Notes under the pieces: model-generated
The model's database searches: none
What the model was told of the DNA's origin: nothing
What the model saw: only the letters and a program-made list of their open reading frames with translations
NCBI RefSeq assembly: GCF_000425205.1
Contig: NZ_AULI01000006.1
Span: 124,001 to 188,000 of the forward strand
Source of the DNA: Pontibacillus halophilus JSM 076056 = DSM 19796
Lineage (GTDB): Bacteria; Bacillota; Bacilli; Bacillales; BH030062
Reading direction: 5' to 3'
Length of the DNA: 64,000 bases
Part shown: one piece after another, positions 36,375 through 45,000 of the stretch
How the letters are laid out: every line of letters begins with the position of its first letter
Position numbering within the stretch: position 1 is the stretch's first letter
Program-made: the position numbers and the translations under genes

Positions 36375-37967
36375 CTAGGAGGTCTTCCAAGAAGACTCGA
36401 TAGGATAGATCTTTAATGATTCTACGTTAACCTCTCCATCTACAGCATAGATTTGTAAATCTTTGCTGGTTAAGGATGGGAAGATTCGATTTGTGAGAAC
36501 TTCTTCCCCACCATTTGCAAATAGCTCTACAGATGAGCGGTCTACGAATATACGCATCGTAACCGTTCCATTTTCTTTGATCTTAGTCGGAGCCCGGTAT
36601 ACACCTGAAAAAGAAGGGTGAAAATCCGTCACTCCTGAGTATTGCCTGTCTGTGAACATATAACCGTTCTCCGCATCATATCCGACAACGGTTTGTTCAC
36701 CCGTTTCTGTTCCTTGACGCACACGGAAACCGAACTCGCGTGCGGTACCCACCTTAAACTCGGCCACAACTTCATACGTCTGGCGGTCAAATGAAGATAA
36801 TTGAACCGGCTCTGAAATCGTTTTGTCTGCCATCTCATATACTGGCTCCATTCTTAGGTCCTTCATCTCTTCTACAGGTTGTTGAACCAACTGAACTTCC
36901 CCAGATTGGTCAGTTTGAAGAGAGAGCGTTCTAGGCATGGACATGGCACCTCTAAAAGGATGGGTAGGTATTGCTGATGCATACTCCCAATTGCTCATCC
37001 AAGCCATCCAGATGGGGCGTTCTGCCCCGTTAAAGAGTTGAGCCGCATAGAAATCTTTTCCATAATCGACCCAGTTAATTCCTTGGTCTTTCTCATCCCG
37101 AATAAATTCCTTCCCATTAAATTCACCTAAGAAGTATTGGCCCCCAGAGCCACCAGCTATGCTTCCGGGGTTCATGTCGACTTGCAACACCCATTTCTCA
37201 TTCTTAGTATTTCCATCAACAGGTAACTGGAAGAGTTCAGGCGTCTCCCACACACCACCGTGTGCCCCAACATCTTGTCCATATTCACTCAAGTAATCCC
37301 AGTCCCTTAAGTTCTTGGACCCGTAGAACATGATTTTGTTCCCTGCTGCTAGCAGCATCACAAACTGACTGGAAGCTTCATGCCATATGACTTTAGGGTC
37401 CCTGAAATCGACGATGCCTGGATTCGGCACAACAGGATTACCTTCGTATTTCGTCCACGTTCTCCCCTCATCCGTACTATAGGCAATGCGCTGGTCTTGG
37501 GTATCTCCAGCACTTGTGTAAAAGGCAACGAGCCCACCTTCATCTGTTGGGAATAAGCCACTCTCATTCGTTTCATCAGCAATGACACTCCCTGAGAAGA
37601 TCATTCCGTGCTCATCAGGCTGCAACGCGACATCAAGTTCTTCCCAATGAACTAAATCTTCACTCACTGCATGCCCCCAACTCATGTTCCCAAACTGAGA
37701 TCCATGTGGATTATGCTGGTAGAACAAATGATACTCCCCGTTGTAATACACCATTCCGTTCGGGTCGTTCATCCAATTTGATTGTGGAGTAAAATGATAT
37801 TGCGGGCGGAAAGCCTGATTATATGCGTCAGGTATAGAAGAAATTGTTGCAGGATTCTCACCAATTGAATCATTTGATGATGTGTAGTTGTATACGAGGC
37901 TTAACCCAATGATGGTTAGAAATACAATAAATAAGATCAGGGTAATCGCCTTGATGTTGATTCTCAT
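36375..37967 (-). CDS. Exported GH32 fructan hydrolase (levanase/fructosidase)
   Basis: This 530-residue GH32 enzyme cleaves beta-fructofuranosyl links in sucrose, levan or inulin. An N-terminal hydrophobic helix (7-27) directs export or anchors it. The five-bladed propeller (about 52-360) carries the nucleophile Asp68 in WMNDPNG, the stabiliser Asp190 in FRDP, and the acid/base Glu241 in WETPEL, where most family members have WECP. A C-terminal beta-sandwich (about 375-525) completes the fold. It resembles SacC levanase in the catalytic part but lacks SacC's extra C-terminal module. It lies 86 bases downstream of the tandem GH68 gene, with a terminator between. The pair can make and break fructan. 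The start ATG follows GGAGGAAAG. Confidence 0.92.
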   Translation of the reverse strand: MRINIKAITLILFIVFLTIIGLSLVYNYTSSNDSIGENPATISSIPDAYNQAFRPQYHFTPQSNWMNDPNGMVYYNGEYHLFYQHNPHGSQFGNMSWGHAVSEDLVHWEELDVALQPDEHGMIFSGSVIADETNESGLFPTDEGGLVAFYTSAGDTQDQRIAYSTDEGRTWTKYEGNPVVPNPGIVDFRDPKVIWHEASSQFVMLLAAGNKIMFYGSKNLRDWDYLSEYGQDVGAHGGVWETPELFQLPVDGNTKNEKWVLQVDMNPGSIAGGSGGQYFLGEFNGKEFIRDEKDQGINWVDYGKDFYAAQLFNGAERPIWMAWMSNWEYASAIPTHPFRGAMSMPRTLSLQTDQSGEVQLVQQPVEEMKDLRMEPVYEMADKTISEPVQLSSFDRQTYEVVAEFKVGTAREFGFRVRQGTETGEQTVVGYDAENGYMFTDRQYSGVTDFHPSFSGVYRAPTKIKENGTVTMRIFVDRSSVELFANGGEEVLTNRIFPSLTSKDLQIYAVDGEVNVESLKIYPIESSWKTS

Positions 37968-37990
37968 ATTCTTTCCTCCAGTTAAATGAA

Positions 37991-38021
37991 TAAGAAAACA
38001 GCTAACGAAATCGTTAGCTGT
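37991..38021 (-). terminator. Terminator between the GH68 and GH32 genes
   Basis: ACAGCTAACGA pairs with TCGTTAGCTGT around two or four bases, followed on the minus strand by TTTCTT. GH32 expression must then come from read-through or from a promoter in the 70-base gap. Confidence 0.78.
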
Positions 38022-38053
38022 CCCCTCTTACAAGTATCATAGAACAATAGTCG

Positions 38054-41000
38054 TTATTGCATAGCGCTCATCATGCTGAATGAGTTACTGAATGAATTGC
38101 TCATTGCACTAACAGAATTGTTCATTGGATTGTGGAATGCACTACTAAAGGAAGTAGACGTCGACATTGATGTGCTGAATGAAAGACCAAATGAATCACT
38201 GAATAGGTCCTCAAATGGATTGTCAACCAAGTCACTTGTCGCCGTGCTTGTTGCAGAAGCAGAGCCATTGCCAGAGCTTGAAGCCATGGACGTTACAGTC
38301 GTTCCGTTTGAAGAAGCGGAGCTCATTGCTGTGCCATTGCCAGTCGTAGAAGACTGTGCCACTGTGTTAGAGCTTGTCTCTCCATCTTCTGTTGTTGTCT
38401 GGCTAGAAGCGTTACCAGTTGCCTGACCATTCTCTCCGCTTGTTGCTTGTGCTTCAGCGTGATTATCAGCGTCAGTTTCGTCTGTACTTGCTTCGCTATC
38501 TGCTTGACTTGCCGCGTTTCCGTTACCAGCTGTTGCTGCTGTCGCTGCAGCGTTACTAGTTGTAGTACCTTCTTCTGCATTTCCTTCACTTGAAGCTTGA
38601 CCAGCTGCTGTACCATTGCCAACTGTTGCTGCTTGTGCACCAGCGCCGCTTGTTGCTTCACCGTCTTCTGTTGTTGTTTCAACCGCAGAGGAAGCAGAGC
38701 CGTTTCCTGTGCTATTTGCTTGTGCAGCAGCATTGCTGTTCGCTACGCCGCCTTCTTGTTCTGGAGCAAGAACGCCTTGGTCTAGTGTCTCAACAACCTC
38801 TGTTTCATCGCCTTCAATGGAAAGTTGTACAGAAGGAGCAAGCGTTCCACCAAAGTGTTCGAATTGGAACTCTTCAGATTGCTGGCCAATTTCAGGAATG
38901 CCAATGCCATCTAGGTCAGAGAAGTTTGCAAAGCTAACAACTGTTCCTTCTGGCATTACCATCCAAGAATACGCTTGATATGGATTGCTTTCAGGGTTGG
39001 TTAGGACTAGACCACTTTCGTTAAGCGGCTCATAATCACCCTTAAGGGAATCCGCTACGAAACCGTAAAGACCATCTTCTGCGTCAATCCCTGGAGCGAA
39101 TTTGTCTGTGTGCGTATCTGTGAATAAATAGTACTTGTCGTCTTTCATTACGATATGAGGACGCTCAAGTTCTTGGTTCATGTTCGGCGCTTCAAGTAGT
39201 GGAGCTTGGATTTCGTATTCCGTTAGCTCATCGTTCGTCGCTTTCGCAATACCAATGTTTCCGTTGAATAAAGTAGATTCTGACTGCTCAACAAAGTTCT
39301 CTTTCGCACGTTCAGCAGGCGTACCATTCGTGTTTCCTTCGAACAGGATATATTCTTCGCCAGTTGCAGGGTCTTGGAAGAACCATGGGTCACGGAAAGC
39401 ATACGCAATGTCGCCTTGTTCAGATTCTTCTTTCGTTTGATAATACTTGCCTTCTGGCTCAAGGATCACATCATGGTCGGACCATTCAGAGAATTGAATG
39501 CCATCTTCTGTTATTTCAACATCTGCAGATGCTTTCGCAAGACGTTGCTCATACGTTAATTGTTTTTCACCCTGACGACCTGTTGCGGTGTAGAACGCGT
39601 GTAGCTTTCCATCTTCGTCAATCATGGCAGAACCAGCCCACTGGCGGGAACCTAGTGCTTCACCTTCAGGGAATAGTTTGCCGCCCTCTTCCCAGTTCTC
39701 TCCATCTTTAGAGATGTAATATTTAATTTCTGCAATATCATGGCGCTTACCAGGAAGCACATCGTTCGGTGCTGATAATGCAAAGATTACTTGGTAGCCA
39801 TCTACTTCTGCGATGGAACCGTCTTTGTTACGTAGTGGCCACGTATCCCAAGTTTGGGCATTTTCGTCTAATTGATCTAAGTTATCTAAGTTAATTTCTT
39901 CCATTGTGTTCTTAGCTGTACGCTCGAATTTTTGAGCTTGTTCACTTGTCCATTTTGGTGTTTCATCTTTATCTTCATTTTCAGGGTACTCGATTTCACC
40001 TTCAGCTAGTTCCCCTACAATTTTGGACTCTGTTCCGTCCATTTCAAGCTGTAGAGTCGGTGCGAAAGAACCACCAGTTTGGAAGTTGCCATTCTCATCG
40101 TGGAATTCATTCACGAAGCTAATCACGTTCAAGTTCGGAAGTACCGCCCAAGAATAGGCTTGGAATGGGTCTTCTTCTGGATTCGCTACAACTAGGCCTG
40201 TATCGTTCATTGGCTCATAATCTCCACGAAGCTCTTCGTTCACGAAACCATATACACCGTCTGGCCCTTTGATGCCATCAGCAAATGTAAACTCGTGAGT
40301 AATGGTGAATAGATGGTAGTTCCCATCTTGGTAAACGATGTGAGGACGCTCTAGCTGTTGGTTCGTATAGTCTGCGTGTAGCAATGGCTCTTGTAGTTCG
40401 AAGTTATCTAAACTATCATCCGTTGCTTTCGCAATCCCGACATTCCCGTTAAAGTGTTTTGCATTTTCAGGTACATCTGGGTTCTCGCTTGGTTGCATTT
40501 GCCCAGCAGTATTCCCTTCAAATACGATATATTCTTCACCAGATTCAGGGTCTTGGAAGAACCATGGATCACGGAAAGAGTAAAGGATTTCTCCTTGGTT
40601 TTGTTCTTGAGTTTGATACATTTCTCCGTCTGCTTCTGCTAAGATCTTATGTTCACCTGTTGGATGAGCTTCGACTCCTTCTTCATCTGTTGTGAAGGAG
40701 AAGGTTGTTTTCGCAAGGCGTTGTTCTAGGTGTGTATCCACCGTTACTTCCTCACCAAACTCATTTGTAGTTGTATAGACCGGCTCTTCTCCGTTACGAC
40801 CAGATGCCGTATAGAATAAGTTGACTGTCCCATCTTCTTCAAGCATCGCTGAACCAGCCCACTGGCGAGAGCCAAATGCTTTCTCTGGGTCATATGGAAG
40901 ACCACCTATTTCCCAATTCTTACCGTCTTTGGAGTAGAAATAGCGAATTTCAGCTTCATCGTGGCGACCACCCCATGTGTAGTCTTTAGATGCTGTTAGT

Positions 41001-41302
41001 GCGAAGACTACTTTATAGCCATTAATCTCTGCTAGAGACCCGTCACGATTACGTAGTGGCCAAGTGTCCCATACCCATAGGTCAGGTGCTACATCAGTGA
41101 AGGAATCAATGTTGGACGGTGTATTCTCGTCGGTACGCTCAAAGTTCTGAGCATCTTCACGCGTCCACTCGGCTGTTACGACATCCGCGTCTGCATGTAC
41201 GTTCTCGTTATGTAGTGGGTTTTCGTATACGACCCCTGCCATAACAGCTGCTGTCATTGTTGCCATGGATAATGTTTTCGCTTTTCTAGTGTTCACTTGC
41301 AT
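38054..41302 (-). CDS. Secreted protein with two complete GH68 (levansucrase-type) domains and a low-complexity repeat tail
   Basis: A 1082-residue extracellular protein, over twice the size of SacB (473). After a signal peptide (about 1-39) come two GH68 domains, 43-445 and 450-850. Each has its own triad: nucleophile Asp79 and Asp486 (WDTWPLRN), stabiliser Asp245 and Asp638 (FRDPWFFQD), acid/base Glu318 and Glu713 (LERPHIV). Both should be active fructosyltransferases or hydrolases, using sucrose to make levan or inulin-type fructan. The two copies are clearly homologous but diverged. Residues 852-1025 form five or six repeats of about 30 residues, marked by GNG at 866, 895, 926, 988 and 1011, rich in Ser, Ala, Thr, Gly, Asn and Gln. 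The last 55 residues are Ser/Phe/Met rich. There is no LPXTG. The protein is acidic, as expected in salt-tolerant bacteria. The start follows AGGAGGG. Confidence 0.93.
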   Translation of the reverse strand: MQVNTRKAKTLSMATMTAAVMAGVVYENPLHNENVHADADVVTAEWTREDAQNFERTDENTPSNIDSFTDVAPDLWVWDTWPLRNRDGSLAEINGYKVVFALTASKDYTWGGRHDEAEIRYFYSKDGKNWEIGGLPYDPEKAFGSRQWAGSAMLEEDGTVNLFYTASGRNGEEPVYTTTNEFGEEVTVDTHLEQRLAKTTFSFTTDEEGVEAHPTGEHKILAEADGEMYQTQEQNQGEILYSFRDPWFFQDPESGEEYIVFEGNTAGQMQPSENPDVPENAKHFNGNVGIAKATDDSLDNFELQEPLLHADYTNQQLERPHIVYQDGNYHLFTITHEFTFADGIKGPDGVYGFVNEELRGDYEPMNDTGLVVANPEEDPFQAYSWAVLPNLNVISFVNEFHDENGNFQTGGSFAPTLQLEMDGTESKIVGELAEGEIEYPENEDKDETPKWTSEQAQKFERTAKNTMEEINLDNLDQLDENAQTWDTWPLRNKDGSIAEVDGYQVIFALSAPNDVLPGKRHDIAEIKYYISKDGENWEEGGKLFPEGEALGSRQWAGSAMIDEDGKLHAFYTATGRQGEKQLTYEQRLAKASADVEITEDGIQFSEWSDHDVILEPEGKYYQTKEESEQGDIAYAFRDPWFFQDPATGEEYILFEGNTNGTPAERAKENFVEQSESTLFNGNIGIAKATNDELTEYEIQAPLLEAPNMNQELERPHIVMKDDKYYLFTDTHTDKFAPGIDAEDGLYGFVADSLKGDYEPLNESGLVLTNPESNPYQAYSWMVMPEGTVVSFANFSDLDGIGIPEIGQQSEEFQFEHFGGTLAPSVQLSIEGDETEVVETLDQGVLAPEQEGGVANSNAAAQANSTGNGSASSAVETTTEDGEATSGAGAQAATVGNGTAAGQASSEGNAEEGTTTSNAAATAATAGNGNAASQADSEASTDETDADNHAEAQATSGENGQATGNASSQTTTEDGETSSNTVAQSSTTGNGTAMSSASSNGTTVTSMASSSGNGSASATSTATSDLVDNPFEDLFSDSFGLSFSTSMSTSTSFSSAFHNPMNNSVSAMSNSFSNSFSMMSAMQ
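38130..38750 (-). repeat. Coding repeats of the GH68 protein tail
   Basis: Six imperfect copies of a unit of about 90 bases encode the Ser/Ala/Thr-rich repeats with the core GNGxA. TTTEDGE-type spacers recur in two of them. Alternate frames here produce long open stretches on both strands, which are shadows. Confidence 0.75.
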
Positions 41303-41456
41303 GAACCCTCCTCATTATTTCTTTGTTTCGAATACAGTTACAAACTTACTTGAACCTTTTGAGGAGCGTCAACGCGCATATGAAGAGGTATGAACATGCG
41401 ACTATCGCCTTATGAAATCTTGCCACATCAACGCTTCTGGCAATCTTTCATACTTA

Positions 41457-41470
41457 TGTAAACGTTGCCC
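41457..41470 (+). promoter_or_regulatory. CcpA cre-like site, left
   Basis: TGTAAACGTTGCCC matches the cre consensus TGWAARCGYTWNCW at 12 of 14 positions. It lies 155 bases upstream of the GH68 start, where CcpA binding would block transcription under rich sugar. Confidence 0.42.
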
Positions 41471-41593
41471 ACATTTACAAAAAGGATACGTTTTGACTAA
41501 TTCTAAGTAAAGAAGCGAATAGGAATTACGTACTAAATGGATGAGTAAATTTGTATTGTTCTTTTCAATTAAATGGATGATTAAGGAAGCTTT

Positions 41594-41607
41594 ACATTGC
41601 GTTTACA
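41594..41607 (-). promoter_or_regulatory. CcpA cre-like site, right
   Basis: On the minus strand, TGTAAACGCAATGT shares the TGTAAACG core of the left site and matches 12 of 14 cre positions. It is weaker because the second half-site is poor. Confidence 0.33.
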
Positions 41608-41764
41608 ATTAGGTTCTATACACAACCATTCGAATCATTGTCCTATCAATTAGGGGGTCCTATCGACTTTTCAAGTGGGGGCTTAGAAATGAAATTAAAT
41701 TCGTATTAAACATTTATACAAATTGGACTCAACATCCAATAGATGTAGGAAATAACGATGAATT

Positions 41765-41795
41765 AAAAAAAGTGGATGGGGCTTCCCCATCCACT
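41765..41795 (-). terminator. Terminator after the dicarboxylate symporter gene
   Basis: A perfect 11-bp GC-rich stem (AGTGGATGGGG) around AAG, then TTTTTT on the minus strand. Confidence 0.9.
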
Positions 41796-41801
41796 TAAGT
41801 C

Positions 41802-43043
41802 CTAATTTGAATATGATTCTGAAGCAGGAATATCAGTTTCCTTACCGCGTTCAGAGCGAGCAATAATCACAGCTGCTGCTGCGTCTCCTGTTACGTTAAC
41901 AGAAGTACGGCACATATCAATCAATCGGTCTACTGCAAGCACAAGTGAAATTGCCTCCACTGGAAGCCCTACAGAAGTTAACACCATAGAAAGCATGATC
42001 AATCCTACACCTGGTGCTCCTGCAGTACCAATACTTGCGAGCGTTGCTGTTAGAACAACAGTTAACAAATCACCAAATGCAAGGCTTTCGCCATACATTT
42101 GAGCAATGAACATGGTCGCTACCCCTTGCATAATTGCCGTTCCGTCCATGTTAATCGTCGCTCCGAGTGGCTGAACAAATCCACTTACCGATTTCGGTAC
42201 GTTCAACTTCTCTTGCACCGTCTTCATGGAGACGGGTAGTGTACCTGAACTACTCGACGTACTGAAAGCGACAGCCATAGCAGGGGAGAATTTCTTGAAG
42301 AAGTCGAAAGGATTCATTTTCCCTAGTAGCGCAATAGCAGACCCGTATGTGACTAACAGGTGTACCAATAGAACGAGTAACACAACCAACAGGTATTTCA
42401 CCATATTTAATAGTGCATCCCCGCCCTGACTTCCAATTGCGTCTGCAATAAGGGCAAAGGCACCGTACGGAGCAAATTTCATAATCGCTTGAACAAGGTA
42501 CATCAATAAGTCATTCGCTTGTTCAAAGAAACGATGAATCATCTGCCCTTTTTCTCCAATTCTCGATAGAGCAAATCCTACGAATATAGAGAATGCGATT
42601 ACTTGAAGCATTTCCCCCTCCACCATTGCCTGAAGTGGATTAGATGGGATAATGTTTAATAACGTTTCTGCAACAGAAGGTGCTTCAGATGCTTCGAACT
42701 CTTGATCCAACGTCATGTTTGCCCCAGAACCTGGTTCGAATAGAGCTCCTGCTCCTAATGCAAGCGTCAAGGCTATCGCAGTCGTTGTTAAGAAGAATAG
42801 AACCGTTTTAAACCCAATTCGCCCTAACTTCTTCGGATCGGATATGCCTGATGTACCTAGAACAAGTGAGACGAACACAATTGGTACGACGAGCATTTTA
42901 ATTAAATTAACAAATAATTGCCCAATTGGATAGAGCACCCATGTGCTTACGGTCTCGTAAATCCCATTATCGACTGAACTTAAGCCAAGTCCGAGTAAGA
43001 CACCAAGCGCTAATCCAAGTAATATTTTTTTCGTTAACGACAC
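41802..43043 (-). CDS. DAACS-family dicarboxylate/amino acid:cation symporter
   Basis: A 413-residue Na+ or H+ symporter for C4-dicarboxylates or acidic amino acids (GltP/GltT/DctP type). It has about eight membrane helices. The two diagnostic re-entrant motifs are present: the serine-rich AFSTSSSSGTLP and the NMDGTAIMQG sequence that binds cation and substrate. I choose GTG 43043, eight bases after GGGAGG. The 13 codons upstream are not conserved in type. Substrate specificity (glutamate versus dicarboxylate) cannot be decided. Next upstream on the same strand is a second dicarboxylate-type transporter, and a cre-like site lies between them. Confidence 0.9.
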   Translation of the reverse strand: MSLTKKILLGLALGVLLGLGLSSVDNGIYETVSTWVLYPIGQLFVNLIKMLVVPIVFVSLVLGTSGISDPKKLGRIGFKTVLFFLTTTAIALTLALGAGALFEPGSGANMTLDQEFEASEAPSVAETLLNIIPSNPLQAMVEGEMLQVIAFSIFVGFALSRIGEKGQMIHRFFEQANDLLMYLVQAIMKFAPYGAFALIADAIGSQGGDALLNMVKYLLVVLLVLLVHLLVTYGSAIALLGKMNPFDFFKKFSPAMAVAFSTSSSSGTLPVSMKTVQEKLNVPKSVSGFVQPLGATINMDGTAIMQGVATMFIAQMYGESLAFGDLLTVVLTATLASIGTAGAPGVGLIMLSMVLTSVGLPVEAISLVLAVDRLIDMCRTSVNVTGDAAAAVIIARSERGKETDIPASESYSN

Positions 43044-43211
43044 TCTTCCAACCTCCCTCAAACTTTTCCAAACGTGAAGCAAGTCAACGAGACGCTTTCA
43101 TACTTCACTTAGCTAAACGATTAAACCCTATTATAAGTGCTTTAGGTCATCCTCTTCAATACTATTTTAATAGATGAAGACAGACAATTCCTCCCTGCCG
43201 TTCATATAAGG

Positions 43212-43225
43212 AGAAAGCGCTGTCT
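43212..43225 (+). promoter_or_regulatory. Cre-like site between the two dicarboxylate transporters
   Basis: AGAAAGCGCTGTCT matches TGWAARCGYTWNCW at 12 of 14 positions and sits within a short inverted repeat (GGAGA...TCTCC). It lies about 170 bases upstream of the DAACS gene and just after the stop of the SLC13-type gene. Confidence 0.33.
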
Positions 43226-43239
43226 CCATCCTACAACGA

Positions 43240-44895
43240 CTAATTGAGGAATCGTTCAGGGAAGATTGTTAAATCCACGCCCCATACCAATGGTAATAAT
43301 AGATAAATAGCCAAAGATAATACAAAGATTGCGGCTACATTCAACCATATTCCAGCTCTAACCATATCAGGTATGCGTAAATACCCCGAGCCGAAGACGA
43401 CGGCATTTGGTGGGGTCGCAACCGGCAACATAAATGCACACGATGCCGCAATTCCAGCGGCAACCATCAGACTGTATGGATGGACACCGATGGCCATGGC
43501 GAGCGTACCCATAATAGGGAACATCATAGAAGCTGTAGCCGTGTTGGATGTAATTTCAGTTAAGAAGATCACCATCGTAATGACGGCAACAAGAATTAGG
43601 AAGAACGGAACATTCTCAAGAACAGTTAGCTGTTGTCCCATCCATTCTGCTAGGCCTGACTCTTTGAATCCAGAAGCAATAGCTAGCCCTCCACCAAATA
43701 AAAGTAGAATGCCCCATGGTAGTTTCTTTGCCGTATCCCAGTCCATTAAGAATTGGCCACGGAAGTTTCTTGATGGGATCACAAATAAGAGAATAGCAGC
43801 TCCAATTCCAATTACAGCATCATTGATGCCAGGTATATAAGGTTGAATAATGAATGACCTCGATATCCACAGCACAGCCGTCAGCACAAATACCGTAAGC
43901 ACGACTTGCTCTTCCTTGCTCATCTTTCCTAGTTCGCTTCGTTCTTTTTCAATGACTGATTTGCCACCTGGTAGCTCTTTTAATTTCATTGGATATGCAA
44001 TCTTCACAAGATAGAACCAAGAAATAAGTGTAAATACGATTGCTAGAGGAACACCGAATAACATCCATTTCCCAAATGAAAACTGTATGCCATATAAGTT
44101 CTCGACAGCTCCTGCAAACAACGTGTTAGGCGGAGTACCAATCAACGTCCCCAGTCCACCAATAGAAGCAGAATACGCAATTCCAAGCATAAGTGCCTTC
44201 CCAAAGCGAAATTCCCCTGGGGATGTGTCAATTTCCTCTTCATCTTTAACTGCTTCAGCGACTTGATAGATGATAGCCAGTCCAATTGGCACCATCATCA
44301 TAGACGTCGCCGTATTTGAAATCCACATCGACAGAAATCCTGTCGCTACCATGAAGCCTAGTACGATTCGCTCTGTACTCGTACCAATCATTGCAATAAT
44401 TCCTAGAGCAATCCGCTTATGTAAGTTCCATCTTTCAAGTGCTAATGCTATGACGAACCCGCCAAGGAAAAGAAAGATATTATCATCACCGTAAGCTGAG
44501 GTGGTGGCGTCAATTTCTAAACCACCCGTCAGCGGAAATAAAACGATAGGCAATAAAGCCGTTGCAGGTATAGGTGCCGCTTCTGTTATCCACCATGTAG
44601 CAATCCAAAGCGTAGATGCCAACACAGCGACACCTTCCATGGATAATCCACTTGGTCTAAAGAACAACAACGTGAGTAAGAAAAGAAGAGGGCCTAGCAC
44701 TAAACCAACCTTCTGCCTAGGAGTAAAGATTGGATTCAGATTACGACCAGGTTGCCCCCCTTTTTCTGTCTCGGATGAAGGGATTGGGGTGCCCCCACCA
44801 CCATTGTTACCGCTTGCAATAAAGCGTATAGAATCAATTACGTGCGTGTGTCCTTTCCACATTGTATCCCATAACATTGAGACCGAATCTCTCAT
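43240..44895 (-). CDS. SLC13/DASS-family Na+:anion (dicarboxylate) symporter
   Basis: A 551-residue divalent anion:Na+ symporter related to SdcS and eukaryotic NaDC. A polar N-terminal tail of about 55 residues precedes 11 or so hydrophobic helices. Two SNT-type motifs bind Na+ and carboxylate: WISNTATSMMM in the first half and EITSNTATASMMFP in the second. It ends after an Ala/Pro-rich helix. The likely substrates are succinate, malate and fumarate. The start is ATG 44895, eight bases after AAGGGG. An in-frame TTG two codons earlier is less likely. With the DAACS gene downstream it suggests organic-acid uptake as a local theme. Confidence 0.9.
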   Translation of the reverse strand: MRDSVSMLWDTMWKGHTHVIDSIRFIASGNNGGGGTPIPSSETEKGGQPGRNLNPIFTPRQKVGLVLGPLLFLLTLLFFRPSGLSMEGVAVLASTLWIATWWITEAAPIPATALLPIVLFPLTGGLEIDATTSAYGDDNIFLFLGGFVIALALERWNLHKRIALGIIAMIGTSTERIVLGFMVATGFLSMWISNTATSMMMVPIGLAIIYQVAEAVKDEEEIDTSPGEFRFGKALMLGIAYSASIGGLGTLIGTPPNTLFAGAVENLYGIQFSFGKWMLFGVPLAIVFTLISWFYLVKIAYPMKLKELPGGKSVIEKERSELGKMSKEEQVVLTVFVLTAVLWISRSFIIQPYIPGINDAVIGIGAAILLFVIPSRNFRGQFLMDWDTAKKLPWGILLLFGGGLAIASGFKESGLAEWMGQQLTVLENVPFFLILVAVITMVIFLTEITSNTATASMMFPIMGTLAMAIGVHPYSLMVAAGIAASCAFMLPVATPPNAVVFGSGYLRIPDMVRAGIWLNVAAIFVLSLAIYLLLPLVWGVDLTIFPERFLN

Positions 44896-44967
44896 AGCCA
44901 AAACCCCTTTAATTGTATAAATTTTCTAACAACACCCCCTCATCTACTTTACTAGAAACAAAGATAT

Positions 44968-45000
44968 AAAAAAAGACGCTGAATCATTTATTCAGCGTCT
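44968..45000 (-). terminator. Terminator at the end of the opp operon
   Basis: A perfect 11-bp stem (AGACGCTGAAT) around five bases overlaps the last codons of oppF and runs into TTTTTTT on the minus strand. Confidence 0.9.

Larger units (their letters stand above)
41303..41764. other. Gene-free regulatory region upstream of the GH68 gene
   Basis: About 460 bases with no credible gene. It holds two cre-like sites and possible promoter elements for the leftward GH68 gene: TTGTAA and TAAGTA on the minus strand, with the left cre-like site lying between them. I see no SacY/SacT-type antiterminator (RAT) sequence. Confidence 0.5.

Noticed and set aside
38130-38750. Possible CRISPR array or tandem DNA repeat element
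   Set aside because: The repeats are imperfect, in frame with the GH68 protein, about 90 bases long and have no unique spacers.
38073-38978. Several open frames on the plus strand and alternate minus frames opposite the GH68 repeat tail
   Set aside because: Repetitive coding DNA gives long stop-free shadows. The Gln-rich and Leu/Val-rich products look artificial.
41303-41764. RAT/antiterminator leader of the sacB type before the GH68 gene
   Set aside because: No RAT-like sequence overlapping a terminator was seen.
43373-43840. Plus-strand open frame of 155 codons opposite the SLC13-type transporter
   Set aside because: It is antisense to a well-conserved membrane gene. Its composition is the mirror of transmembrane codons and it lacks a ribosome site.
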